Shown here: positions 37,171-47,639 of the stretch, piece by piece
Layout of the letters: each line of letters opens with the position of its first letter
Numbering within the stretch: position 1 is the stretch's first letter
Source of the DNA: Phytophthora sp. 'mugwort'
Lineage: Eukaryota; Oomycota; Peronosporomycetes; Peronosporales; Peronosporaceae
DNA length: 64,000 nt
Assembly (NCBI GenBank): GCA_033558025.1
Contig: JAUCEF010000007.1
Coordinates: 9,672,001-9,736,000 of the forward strand
Direction: 5' to 3'
The notes under the pieces: model-generated
Database searches by the model: none
What the model was told of the DNA's origin: nothing
Seen by the model: the letters and a program-made list of their open reading frames with translations, nothing else
Translations under genes and position numbers: made by a program

Positions 37171-38790
37171 CCTCAGTAAGAATTCACGGCTCGGTCGAAA
37201 GCTCATACCTGTGAGTCTATTTTTCAGTTTTTCTCACATTTGTGCGTGAATAATATTGACTAGCTAATAGATTCAGCATTAGTACTATATCACTATTATG
37301 AGAGAAGTAGTAATATATGTAGAAGTTATTAAAACTCCAATCGAAAATCGTTAGTACTACTGCAAGATAGCAAAAAAAGCGAAAATCGTTAAAATACTAC
37401 AAGATCATTAGTAACACATGGCCAAGGTTTCAGATTTGGGCACCGCTGCATCACTCGAACGCTCCACCACATTCCAGATAGCTAGCTACCCAACATTCCG
37501 CCCTGATGGGAATGGGGTTGCAGCTCTACCCTCGTCCCAGTTTTTGGGTGGTAATTCAAGATCTAGTGGTGACACGATTCAGCGGTGACACCCGAACTAA
37601 TGGCGACAGTCCCAGAGTTGGCGACATACGAGTTCATAGTGGCATTCGATTGGTGCGATGGCAGCGGAGACTTCCCACGCATGTTAGAGCCATGACTCAT
37701 GTCGCTTTAGCTGGGAACTTCTCCGCAACCTTCCTTTGACTTCGCCCATTTCCGAGTTCCAGGATCTTGAGTTCTGCTGTTCACGAGTCGCACACAACCA
37801 TCCGATTCACCAATGCGATGGAGAAGGTTGTGATATCTGGAAGGGCGATTGCGTTAGCGTGATTTGTAAACTCTATTTCTTCTCTAAGGTTTCGTGGAAG
37901 GTGTGGGGCTACGAAGTATCCAGTCGACTACAAGTCTACCATAACAGATGGACCATGTACGACTTGATGATGACGTCTGTCGAAGAGCTTAAAGCCTGTC
38001 GTCACCAACGTTGAACAACAGCTTCACGAATGAGTTACGTCACGGACAAGAATGGATTGCGTTTGTCAAATACAAAAGTATTCTACGTCAGACTCTCGAC
38101 TTCCATCGCTCTCTCTCTCTCTATGTCCGATGTTGAAAACCGAACCCGTTTGCTGCTTCTTCGGGTTGGCTGTCAAGGTTTAAGGCGGGGCCAAATTACA
38201 ACTCGATTTCTGCTAGACGATAAAAAAGACGTGCATGGATTTCATCGAGAAGACACAGCGTCTTATTCAGGAACACAACATCCAATCACGCAATAGTATT
38301 CATGTCAGAATTGGGGTTCTACGTTGAATATCGTGTAGTCAGTGATAGCAGCCCGGTAGATATTTCTAAAGGCGGTATTCTGGGAGGGAGTGTGCGGTCT
38401 GCTTCTGTAGGGGTACCTACTCATTTCTTTCTCAAACAGCGATTGTGCACATCGTTCGTGCAGCCTGGGTCTCTCTCTCTGCAGCTGTGCTTTATGAGTA
38501 CTCTCATTCCGCATTTAACACCCTGAAGAAGTATCATGCCTCGCACCAATTCGTCTCGCCGATCCGCCTCTCTCTCGTCCGCTGGTGCGCCAGCATGTCC
38601 GTATCTTCTGCTCCCGCTCCTGGATGAGTGTCCAGGGAGACGGCCTCACGGTCGTTCATGATTTGGCAAGGACTGGATGCTGAACAAGTTTCTAAGAGAA
38701 CATGCTATGACAACCACCCACTCCCACCAAACGAGGGTGATGAAGTTTCTCCTCACCCCGTCCTGGACACCTAAGTCGTACGATATGTGA
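37171..38790. other. Gene-free repeat-derived DNA
   Basis: AT-rich DNA at 37220-37420 is followed by degenerate sequence. Frames at 37736-38014 and 38030-38296 are short and unlike anything I know, though they could be the decayed 5' part of the transposase at 38800-39520. A CT microsatellite sits near 38105-38120. Confidence 0.4.
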
Positions 38791-38799
38791 GGAAGGCGT

Positions 38800-39520
38800 A
38801 CTCAAACTGGCAAACTTTACGCCTACAGTAATCTCTCGCCTCTGGAGAAGCGTCAGCGCGTTCATGGCTACGAGGTGGAATGTTGACAAGGGCAACAAAA
38901 GGTTGCTCCAGCAGACATCCTGTTCATGACGCTTTGCTTTCTGAAGAACGGTGACCATTGTGACGTGCTTGCTGTCTCCTTTTAACACACAGGCACCAAC
39001 ATTCGAAAAGCCGGCGGCGAAGTTCCTCGGCATTTTATCTCCGCATCTATTCACGCGATTTGTTGTGCACGCTGAGCAAGAGCATACGATGCGGAAGGTT
39101 GTGCTGTCAGGTCAAGCTTTTAACAACTTTCCCGCTGCACGCTATGCTGTCGATGTTTCGTTCCAACCGCTAATATGCCTAGCGGAAGGCAACACGAGCG
39201 AGCGGCATACTGCAGTGCTAATCAAAAGCTACATGCCTACAAGACCGAAGTTCCGATGATCCCGACTGGCTTGGCGATCAACTGCTCTAGTCACTACAAT
39301 GGCTCCGTTGCTGACATCACTATCCTACGCAGAAACGACGATTTCCATTGTTGTTGCTGTGGTGAAGTCTCCCTCTGAGGAAGGTCTACCCGACAACGAT
39401 TCTCTCCGTGAAGAATTCCCAGGTTCATGGAGCGACTCTGGCAGACAAAGGTTATCAGGGACTTGTGACCCTAACACGTTCTCAACCAACGACTACCTGT
39501 GCGTTTGTCAATTGAATGTG
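38800..39520 (+). pseudogene. DDE transposase remnant (DDE_Tnp_4-like)
   Basis: Plus-strand frames show RYAVDVSFQPLICLAEGN (first catalytic Asp), a shifted frame with GLAINCSSHYNGSVADITIL (second Asp in the GSVADI block), then EEFPGSWSDSGRQRLSG, where a D-K-G-Y-Q-G-L motif would be expected. This order fits Harbinger/IS5-related DDE superfamily transposases common in oomycetes. Multiple shifts mean it is inactive. No terminal repeats were found. Confidence 0.5.
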
Positions 39521-40057
39521 CATTTCTCCTTTCATCCTTGCTGGTGCTGGTCGGTCCACTGAATCGACCAATACAATTCTCAAGGTTTTGTGAACCATTC
39601 CATATGGTTCGGAGAGGTGTCGTCGGGGGTCCGATTGCGTACTTAGATGTGACATAGTGAAATCCGGTGCCGTCGCGGTTTCGGTCGATTTGCAGATTGA
39701 TTCGCCCGACCAATCGACCGCGGAAGTTTCAAGTATACCGCTCAATACTCGCGCGGCCCAGTCGACCCGAGCCCCGACCGCACTTGAGTCCATTAGCATC
39801 ACTTGTATGTACCCAACCGTACTTAGCCAAAACCTCTTCATACCAAAATTTGGTACTACCCGTATTCATTGTTAAGCTGGCCCCCTTTTTTTCAGCGACA
39901 AACCCCACTCTTTTTTAATATAGTGAGTGGCAGTTAAAGGGACGTCATCGATAAGTCTCCCCTCATCCAATTTACCCAATCAGAATTCATTAGGGAGAAA
40001 ACCGCAGAAGCTAAGTCGATCGCTTGTTTTTGTATTTTTCAAACTTCGATGCTCCAG
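39521..40057. other. Transposon-flanking DNA up to the viral inverted repeat
   Basis: Composition changes from mixed to AT-rich near 39890. A pair of open frames at 39482-39875 (both strands) cannot be assigned. Weak similarity to the start of the first viral ORF, in reverse complement, may extend the left repeat arm out to about 40015. Confidence 0.35.
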
Positions 40058-40257
40058 ATGTTTTCAGTTGGGTGTATCTATATACATAGCCTATACTTTC
40101 TTAATAAAATTAAGTATCTTATTGATCGCTGGAAGGTAAAGGTCGTCGGCATATGCGACAACGTGTAACGCTTGAGCCTCATCCTCGTGTTCTAACCCTA
40201 CCAACAGCTGGATATTAAGAAATGTTTAGAAACGGTTAGAAGCGTTTATACCTACTA
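40058..40257 (+). repeat. Left arm of the viral-end inverted repeat
   Basis: The reverse complement matches 40838-41083, with several long identical words: taggtataaa, gcttctaaccgtttctaaac, gcgttacacg, tgtcgcat and tatatagatac. The outer end atgttttcagttgg pairs with ccaactgaaaacat at the first viral start codon. The overall match is imperfect but continuous over about 200 bp. Confidence 0.75.
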
Positions 40258-40815
40258 CAGTCGCACCTCTATAAGTGACACCCGATCGATCCGGGCCAGG
40301 ACGTTGTTACATTTAGAGAGTTAGTCAGAAAGAGAATTGGCTACAGTCACATTTGTGTGAAAAAAAACTATCTAGTGACGTCTGCCGCCGAAGCTTCACA
40401 ACTTGTGCTCTAGCTACCGTCGTCAAGGGCTGCAGCATTTCCTGCTCACGTTTTGTATCCTCTTCACATTGGAATAAAAGCGAAGAAAGCTCCATACAGT
40501 AGGCGAGCGCTGTCGATGCTGACACAGGGGGCTGGTTGTTCTCATCGTCTTCGTGCTCCTCGTCCACGTCATCACCAGCCTCTCCAGCAGCATTGGGGTC
40601 ACTATCGTCTTCTGGTAGCTCGTGAACTTCAGTCTCAGAATCAATCTTCAAATATCTGACAGGCTGTCGTGTGCGCTCACCCCGTCAAGCATGCTCGCAA
40701 TATCGTCTATCACCTTTTGGTCAGCAGCCAACGCATAGTCTCCTGCTTGCCGGAGCTCCCCCAAGTCGTAACTTTCAGAATTTACGTGTACGTTTTTTTA
40801 AAATTCGATAATTCT
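40258..40815 (-). mobile_element. Pogo/Tigger transposon fragment (C-terminus plus one TIR)
   Basis: At 40258, directly after a TA dinucleotide, is cagtcgcacctctataagtg, a classic pogo/Tigger terminal repeat. Minus-strand frames at 40651-40325, with a shifted upstream part to about 40800, encode an acidic region (EDDSDPNAAGEAGDDVDEE) ending in QTSLDSFF, the usual C-terminus of Tigger/CENP-B-like transposases. The DDE core and the other TIR are absent. The fragment sits between the two arms of the viral inverted repeat. Confidence 0.65.
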
Positions 40816-40837
40816 TACCTTACTTCTGTATCGAGAG

Positions 40838-41083
40838 TAGGTATAAAATGCTTCTAACCGTTTCTAAACATTTCTAATATTTAGCTGTTGTTTCGACGAC
40901 GCAGCGATTCGATAGGGTTAGAGTAAAAGGATATACTAACGCGTTACACGCTGTCGCATAAGCTATGGATCATTAACATCGAGTCAAAATAAATTTAATA
41001 AACTCCGCGATCAATTGAATTAATAAAAATTATCTTAAAAAAGATAGGGACTGTGTATATAGATACATCCAACTGAAAACATG
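40838..41083 (+). repeat. Right arm of the viral-end inverted repeat
   Basis: Inverted partner of 40058-40257. It runs directly into the start codon of the first viral ORF (41081), so this arm is probably the virus's own terminal inverted repeat. It is about 45 bp longer than the left arm because of an insertion near 40895-40925. Confidence 0.7.
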
Positions 41084-41491
41084 TCGAACGAATATACTTT
41101 TGGAAATACAAGACCAAGGATCGAGGAAATATATTCTTCTGATCCTGGTAATTATCGATGGGTATTTAACCAACCGAGTTTAAATATTGGAGAAGATATT
41201 AATATATTCCTACACTCCAACTTTCTGACTGATGGTAATTCATATATGATGACGTGGGGGAAATATCGAGTTAAGTCTCTCAAACAAATTAGTCGAACTG
41301 ATCCCGATTATATTGATGGCTTCGAACGAGTCAATTCGTAATTGATAACAGTCCTAAGCTTTTAGCAGAATTAAACGAAGATAACAAAGTTTTTTTTTAC
41401 TTAAGCTACGACAGAATTATGGGTGTCCTCACAAGTTGATCTTATTTTGTTTTCTCTCGACGAATGGTATCCAAAGTCTATGCGGTCGTAA
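41081..41491 (+). pseudogene. Viral ORF of unknown function, frameshifted
   Basis: An 86-codon frame begins MSNEYTFGNTRPRIEEIY and stops at 41341. Protein-like sequence continues in a second frame (SPKLLAELNEDNKVFF) and then a third (LILFSLDEWYPKSM) to a stop at 41489-41491, so the original protein was about 137 residues with two later frameshifts. I do not recognise it. It converges on the capsid gene, overlapping its 3' end by about 14 bp, and its start codon lies at the inner end of the terminal inverted repeat. Confidence 0.55.
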
Positions 41492-43051
41492 AATGGATCA
41501 CTTCACCTGTAAGCCGATCAAAAGTCAGCTCCTGCTCGCTCACCATGATCACCAATCATATTTCCCTGGTATCCTGCGTTTGTTCCTTAATTCTGAATCG
41601 CTTGGGGTACATCACGCTCGGTTAGGCGACTAACGTCAGCAATGCGCGCGCGGTTCGTTAGAGGCCACGTTTGACAGTCAAGAAGACCGTTTACCAGCTC
41701 AGGGGTAAGATCACCATTGATCGAAGAAATCTTAGCAACTTCATTCGTAAAGTGATGGAAATCGTAATCATGACTGATATCAAAGGTCTGCTGGGAACCC
41801 ATACGAACATTAAAGTTTCTAATACTGGATCCGGGGTGGAGAGTCCAAGGAGCTGAATCAAAAGGACTTTGGAACTCCTGAACAGCAGCATAGGCAAAGC
41901 TTCCAGTTTGCTCAGCAAAGGCATTATAATTACATACTTGGCGTTCTTTATAGAAGCAGATAGTTGTAGATCGAATGACACATTGACTGAGTCCATTGTG
42001 CCTAGCAATCATTAAATCGAACCTTCTTAACTGCCTTTGAGATAATAGCCTGAGGATTCTCAAGATGTACAAACGGAACGTATCAACGAGAAGTGGTAAA
42101 AGGCATGTAGGTACCATTAAAAGTAGGCTCAAGGGCATTGCCAACAGCACCCCAAGCAATACTGAACCCGGCAGAAGCGGCAAGAACTCCAGCCATCCCG
42201 ATTTCCAGTGGATGAAGCAAAAATCATAATTGGACATGTATCGCCAGAGACAAGAGTAGTACAGGTCAGCGACATACCCTTCGAAGCATCGACAGCAATA
42301 GTAGAAGTACCTTCATACGTTCCCATGATTGCGTTAGCAGTAGCAGCACCAGCTACAAAGGCACCACGCGCCAATTGATTTCAGATTGTGGTAGAAGCTG
42401 CAGCTCCACCGAGCGAAGGCCACGACGTGGAGAAATCAGAGCCCGCGTTAGGAGGGTTTCGTAACAGACGCTTTACAAGACCATCGTTGACGATAGAAGC
42501 ACCACCAGAGGGGCCAGTAGTAGCGAATGAGAAAGAGAATGCTGTAGTGTTAGTATAACCATCTCCCGTTGTCGAATAGTAGCAGAACTATACAAAGCTG
42601 ACTGAGCAGCGTCCGGGAAAAGAAAGACTCCGCACCATGCTTCTCAACGACTGAGGACTATAGCTAGTCTGAGCGCGAATGTTGTTCCAAAAATAGCTTG
42701 TAGTCCGACATACTAACAACGGTCTTGCCATTAAGTTCAAGCGACAAGCTATCGATGACATTCCAGTTACCGCACTTCAGCGTAGAGCAGAAACGATTGG
42801 CAGCAGCCGTCTGGACAGTAGCACCATTCTTATCTTGTATGGAGCATGACGTATGCATCGCGAAGGCAAGCAAATCCTTCACTTCCATTCAAACGGGCTG
42901 TAGCATCGATAGTTATAACGCCATTCTGGTAAGATCCTTGATTAAGATCGATTGCAAACGGTACACGTTTGCCGGAAGATACTTTGATCTCCGGGTCGCT
43001 TTGAAGCGAACTCTGGTATAAATACTGATCGGATAGTTGAGTTTCACTCAT
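41478..43051 (-). pseudogene. Major capsid protein (double jelly-roll), frameshifted
   Basis: Reading in minus-strand frames gives about 524 codons, the usual size for a Polinton/PLV MCP. The N-terminus MSETQLSDQYLYQSSLQSDP and the following VSSGKRVPFAIDLNQGSY are typical of PLV capsids. Later blocks include NGKTVVSMSDYKLFLEQH, RGAFVAGAATANAIMG, CVIRSTTICFYKERQVCNYN and FAYAAVQEFQSPFDSAPW, with a C-terminal QELTFDRLTGEVIHFTTA. At least four frameshifts and a stop interrupt it. In PLVs and Polintons this protein forms the trimeric hexon-like capsomer of the icosahedral shell. It is divergent from the protease gene, the starts lying 47 bp apart, and so shares its promoter region. Confidence 0.8.
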
Positions 43052-43098
43052 TGTTGAATCTATACGGTTCTAATATACTTTTGAGGAAATTAAATATA
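43052..43098. promoter_or_regulatory. Divergent viral promoter region (capsid/protease)
   Basis: Only 47 bp separate the capsid start codon (minus) and the protease start codon (plus). The stretch is very AT-rich (ttaaatataatg just before the protease ATG), as in compact late-gene promoters. The role is inferred from geometry. Confidence 0.35.
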
Positions 43099-43440
43099 AT
43101 GAGCGATCTTATTGAAGCCATTGTGAGGGACTATAACCTGATTGAGCTTGCAAATCGAATAGGAGTACATCTGGATAATATATATGAATCAAACGAAATA
43201 ACGAAACCAATCCCAAAAGAAAGGTACCTACCTACTTGTTTTATTAAGACCTCCTAACCATGCTGTAGACCCTGGACCTGTGTCTTCAACGGTGAATACT
43301 TTGATAGTATGGGTGAGACGGGTCCTACCAAGTATGGGCTTGGAAACTACAACCCTAAACAATACCAAGGTACATACGTGGACTATTGTGGAATATGGTG
43401 TATGCTCTTCCTGTATTGCAAACAAAAAAAAATAAGATGA
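43099..43440 (+). pseudogene. Adenain-like maturation cysteine protease, one in-frame stop
   Basis: The frame starts at MSDLIEAIVRDYNLIELANR and is open except for a single TAA at 43255-43257, after which the same frame continues to a TGA at 43438-43440. Downstream of the stop are the family hallmarks: a Trp preceded by a degenerated His position (PWTCVFNGEYFDSMG), then YVDYCGIWCMLFLYC, which matches the catalytic Cys motif (CGxWC) of adenovirus-type and Polinton proteases. The expected histidine of the HW dyad reads as Pro (or a nearby Arg), so catalytic function is doubtful even apart from the stop. In relatives this enzyme cleaves capsid precursors during maturation. Confidence 0.7.
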
Positions 43441-43524
43441 GTCTACTAGCTAGGTTTAAGGACTTAAACTTAACTATTCTTTAAATAAAATCAGTTTTTC
43501 TCTTATATAAATAATACAAACAAG

Positions 43525-44269
43525 ATGTTCAAAGAGTTAGCAGTTTCAGCGTCTATCCCAGAGACAAAGCTCAAGAGAGCATTCAAGACAGGCATTCTAT
43601 CACTCAGCGCAACCGAATTGGCTGGAAACGATGCTACGCTCCATCTTCATCCTGAATCATATGCTAAAGCTCTTCGAGCTTGTAAGTCTGGTAAAGGAAC
43701 TCTGTTAGCCATTACGAAAAAAGAGGTTGGCTATCCATTCAAGCACATGCAAGGTGGAGGTATGCATGGAGCGAATATCTGGGGAAACATTTGGGGAGGT
43801 ATCAAATCTACTTTCAAATTTGCAAAGGACTCGGGCATTTTGTCTCGAGTTACTGGTGTAGCTGTCCCCGCACTTGCAACGTATGCTGGTCAATCAACCG
43901 CAGCCACTCCCAGCCAGACCTGCTATTCGATCTATGACGGGTATTGGAATTTATGACTCCGATAGCGATAGTGAAGGAGGACGTCTGACCAAGGCTGACT
44001 TTAGTAAAGGGGCCAAACGTGCTCTTGCCTACACGAAGCGCAAGGGTATTCTTACAGATGCTGGAGATGCCGGAGAAATTTTTCTCCTTTCCAAGGCAAC
44101 CCAATCTCAGTATAAATATTTAATAAAGTCGCTTCGTGGCGAAGTCCGTCGTCGTTATGGTGTTGGCGTTGTCGAGCCGAAGCAAAAGGTTTTTGTAAAG
44201 GGCTCGCAAGAAGCCCGCGAACATATGGCCAGATTGCGGTCTATGAAGAAGAACGGAGGAAGTTTTTGA
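43525..44269 (+). pseudogene. pVI/core-like virion protein (GGG, W-rich), frameshifted
   Basis: The first frame (43525-43956) begins MFKELAVSASIPETKLKRAF. It carries KHMQGGGMHGANIWGNIWGG followed by a Phe/Lys-rich amphipathic helix and a hydrophobic segment. Around 43870-43920 the frame shifts to a second one, which contains GIGIYDSDSDSEGG, many Lys/Arg residues and the terminal KGSQEAREHMARLRSMKK. Small proteins combining a GGGxxG/IWGxI amphipathic helix with a basic C-terminal KGS-EA--HMA-LR motif are common in Polintons and PLVs. They are compared to adenovirus pVI or pX (membrane-active and DNA-associated virion proteins). This assignment rests on motif and position between protease and penton. 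Confidence 0.55.
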
Positions 44270-44309
44270 ATGTGAGTTCCGCCTCATTTGATTTAAAACT
44301 AACTCAAGT

Positions 44310-45184
44310 CTATTGTATTGGTCTTAACAAGAACATAATATGAAACTGAAGTATCACGGAATCTCACCTTTTGGTCATTCTGGTTAGAGATACTGATTGT
44401 GATAGTCAATCTCGAACCATTGTAGCAATTCATCCACGCATAGTGAGATGACTTATAGTTGATCAGCTGGCCAATACCCGCCCCGCCTCTATCAAAAGCG
44501 CTTAGGATATCACCGGATGCGACGTAATCATTTTTGATCAGATCACAGCGAACGATATATGAACTGGTTGGGTGAATCTGTGGAATGGTATTGGATAGCT
44601 GAGCGCTGGCAACTATGCTGAGGCAGCAGGATATGTTGCTATAGACAATCCAAGGACTGAGCCAAAAGCAGCGTTTTTTTATTGATTGATGATCAGACGA
44701 GGAACGCGAGTCGTTGTAGGCAAACCAGTTCCTCCAGCTGAATATAGACCAGTAGCAGGTCTCGTGTATCCCACAGGAAGATTCGAAGGAGATGGAGAGA
44801 AGTCGATATGAGCTGCATAATAGACGCTGTTCTCAGTCAATTTGATATAGAATACGTGTTTCCTGTAACATCAATAAGATACGCTCCAGCATTAACGAGA
44901 GGTGTCTGAATACTCCGGTTGATGTCATCGTAGGAGCAATATCCATCAGCGAGATTGATACTAATTGTAGAAGTGGTAGTAGCCGTCGGAACCTCGACTT
45001 GAGATGTTGTATTCTGAAATTGAGTAGAATCGATGTTATACTCGCTATTAAGAAGACAGATTGATTGGATGGCGCAAACAACATCGCAGAAGTCAACTGC
45101 TGATCCCGGAAACTGATATTTTCACGACGAATTGTATCCATCTGCTACGAGGTTGGTGCTATCGATTTTCAAGAAACTCGACAT
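44310..45184 (-). pseudogene. Penton-like minor capsid protein, frameshifted
   Basis: It starts MSSFLKIDSTN at 45184. An early TGA is followed by a series of frames with QNTTSQVEVPTATTTSTISI, LADGYCSYDDINRSIQTPL, VYYAAHIDFSPSPSNLP and GLPTTTRVPRLIINQ. The C-terminal part is the clearest: SSYIVRCDLIKNDYVASGD, FDRGGAGIGQLINY, SRLTITISISNQNDQ and VSYYVLVK. The β-rich C-terminus with I-CDLI-ND, GDIL and LTI-IS-N blocks resembles the single-jelly-roll penton proteins of Polintons and virophages, which occupy capsid five-fold vertices. About 290 codons in total, with four or more frame breaks. It converges on the pVI-like gene, 40 bp away. Confidence 0.6.
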
Positions 45185-45249
45185 GATGACTATATGATGA
45201 TCATCAAATCTTAGCTGATATTTATTCAAAAGCTTCAGTTTTGATTGAT

Positions 45250-45935
45250 TTATCGAAGTTGTATCTGATTTCCCCCCTTCACAGAGTCGATGAGCAACAT
45301 CTGGCCTTTGCTTTCAGTTGCCTTATTGTAATAATAGACGATTGAGCGATCATCTACGCCCTTTATATTAAAATCCTTCACTACCATATGGAGGTCGCGT
45401 TTCGAATTAGCTTTTAGAATCACTACATACTCAGAGTTCAACCTGACCATCTTATCAGTTACAAAGTAGCTGTGGCTTAGAAATATAGTTGATAGCTGAA
45501 GTGCGACCTCTTGTCATGTAATGAGAAAATATATTCTTCTGGAGTAGCTTATCGTTGCTGTAATCGTCTATGATAACAAGCTCGGGTTTGTTAGAGCACA
45601 AGGTGTATGATGCACCTGATCAACTTTCGGAGGGTTATCTGGGTCAGTGAAAGTGATGAAATCTTCAAGCTTGTCGCGAAGACAATCACAGAGCTCTTGA
45701 TGTGGATTACGAGCAATGATCGTAAGATGGGCAAATACGTGTGGAGACCATTTGAGAATGAAAAGGCAGAGATTGTTCTTTCCGCTGAATGAGGGGCCAA
45801 GAACTACCATTCTAAAAAGCTTATTGATATCGAGTGCAGGAATATCACTTATTCCAGCTGACTTGACTTTTTCGACAACGAAGCCCCATAGTTTGGAATA
45901 GCGCTCATGGTCGTGTCTTTTAATCGCTGGATCTA
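45250..45935 (-). pseudogene. FtsK/HerA-type genome-packaging ATPase, frameshifted
   Basis: A frame covering KLWGFVVEKVKSAGISDIP and VVLGPSFSGKNNL gives a Walker A motif (GPSxSGK). LTIIARNPHQELCDCLRD and FITFTDPDNPP follow, then a shifted frame with ELVIIDDYSNDKL (Walker B, IIDD) and FSHYMTRGRTSAINY, the sensor/arginine region typical of A32-like packaging ATPases. The C-terminal frame 45450-45250 has SEYVVILKANSKRDLHMVVK and YYYNKATESKGQMLLID. About 225 residues, normal for the PLV/virophage family. The start is uncertain because the ATG at 45908 is in another frame. It is divergent from the fibre gene with about 20-50 bp between, and is followed by the penton gene on the same strand. Confidence 0.75.
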
Positions 45936-45957
45936 TATAGATTAAGATAAAACAACA

Positions 45958-47380
45958 ATGAGTTCTGGCTTCTCGTATCCTCAGCCAATATACACATCAC
46001 CAATCTACAATCCTCAATTCTATCTGTCGTTAGACGCCAGTGGTTATCTAACAGACGAATATGCGCAGACTTTATATATTCGCAAGAATGATTTCGACTA
46101 ACCTACCTCACCGGTATTACTCCTGGAACAGCAACACAAGGTGTGCGCTTGTACCAGGTACTAACAAAGATATCAGTGGCATTAGAACACTATCTTGCAC
46201 TAGCCTGATTATGAATGGATACGCCATGTCCCCTGCTCCTGATTACATAATGAGCATCATTCCAGGTACAGCCGCTAATCAAAAGCACTGGTACTTGACA
46301 GTTCAGGCGCTAGTGCTACTATCAGCTCGCTCACTGCTACCAACATTTACGGGACCATTAAAACAGCAACTCAGCCATCAATCACGTCTGTGAGTACTCT
46401 CTCATCGCTGACGCTGGTTACAGCCGGAACAGGCTAATAGATACCATCGTTGAAGTTTTGGGATGGTGTATCGGCTTACACCACATTTAATCAGACGTAC
46501 TACCTCGGCATAACAGAGGGCGGTGCTACTGGTTCTAAAGCAACGATTCTCAATTCAGCGAAATACTTCTCAGGTGTTAATTCGTTCTCAGCTTCAACCA
46601 TCAATGGTATTACGAAGACTTCTGGCACAATTGGCGACTTCAATCGCTTCAAATCGGTTCAACGACGGTGATCATCAAGTCGCAATATTTCAAATATTAA
46701 CTCGCTTTCTGCTACATCGCTAACAGGTACTCTCCTGACTGCCTCTCAGCCAAATATTACGAGTGTTGGTACACTGACTTCTCTAAGCGTGTCTGGCAGC
46801 CTGACGGTATCGGCTAGTATAAATGGATGTTTAGGATATGGTAATCAGGCGGCTATAACGACGTAAGATCCTTGACCGCTAAACGTCCCTGGTACACAGT
46901 CTCTGTCAGTTTTGGAACGGGGGGCAGTACGGTCTATAGGCTGCGGACGGACAGTGGAGTAACGGAGAGTGCACTGGGTCCTATTAGCTATAGCATGGCG
47001 GCAGTCTTTGGAGGGTACATTGCTTGCACTGCAATGGTGATGGCCTCAGACAGACACCTAAAAAGGATATTCAGATTGCACCTCTTCATCGTATCAAGAG
47101 ACTCTATGACAGCGTTGACGTATGCTTGTACGACTGGATCGAATCCGAGAATCGTCCAGGTCAAGAGGTAGGTCTCATCGCTCAAGATCTTGTTTCGGCT
47201 CATCTGACTGATTTGGTATCGGTTTTCTATCGAGATGATATTGAGGAAGGAGAAGATCCATCGCTTGAGCCTGCTAAACAACAGCTGAACGTTGATTATA
47301 GTCGCATAGCCGTTTACAGTATGGAGATGATTCAGTATTTACTTAAAGCAATTGAGGATCTGCGAGCGATTATACGATAA
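45958..47380 (+). pseudogene. Fibre-like protein with C-terminal S74 intramolecular chaperone domain
   Basis: It begins MSSGFSYPQPIYTSPIYNPQ, with SLDASGYLTDEYAQTLYI, then a stop at 46099-46101 and frame changes. Repeated units follow along the length: VPGTNKDISGIRTLS, ATNIYGTIKT, SINSLSATSLTGTL-like blocks, SQPNITSVGTLTSLSVSG. This is the repeat style of trimeric fibres in phages and PLVs. The last ~115 codons show SDRHLKKDIQ, VGLIAQDLVS and a final helix VYSMEMIQYLLKAIEDL, matching the Peptidase_S74 chaperone, whose Ser (in SDR) and Lys (LKKD) form the self-cleaving dyad. A receptor-binding spike role is likely by analogy. At least five frame breaks are present. Confidence 0.65.
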
Positions 47381-47388
47381 ACTCCGCG

Positions 47389-47621
47389 ATGATAGCAAAT
47401 GCACAGTTAAGCAATTTCTTTGGAGCTAATACAATCATGGGTTACAGACTGAGTAAAGATCTCAGAACATTCTGACTACCGATGAACCAAGTCAAATTAT
47501 TGGCTCGACTTTATTAAAAGCGGATCAAATCATAGTTTTAGGTGACAGCGTGTGTCTACCCACACAGAGTCCTGATGGAGAATCTGCCATACTTGAGATT
47601 AGTATTAGTGATAAAAAATAA
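47389..47621 (+). pseudogene. Small viral ORF, unknown, frameshifted
   Basis: It begins MIANAQLSNFFGANTIMG, shifts near 47475, and continues with TDEPSQIIGSTLLKADQIIV and DGESAILEISISDKK to a stop at 47619-47621. About 77 residues of β-type composition. It follows the fibre by 8 bp and may be a companion structural protein; no family is recognised. Confidence 0.4.
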
Positions 47622-47639
47622 CTTTTATTACCGTTGGTA

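Noticed and set aside
46700..47380. Bacteriophage contamination suggested by the S74 tail-spike domain
   Set aside because: The domain lies between an ATPase and other PLV-type genes in a contig with spliced eukaryotic genes; S74 domains also occur in eukaryotic large DNA viruses.
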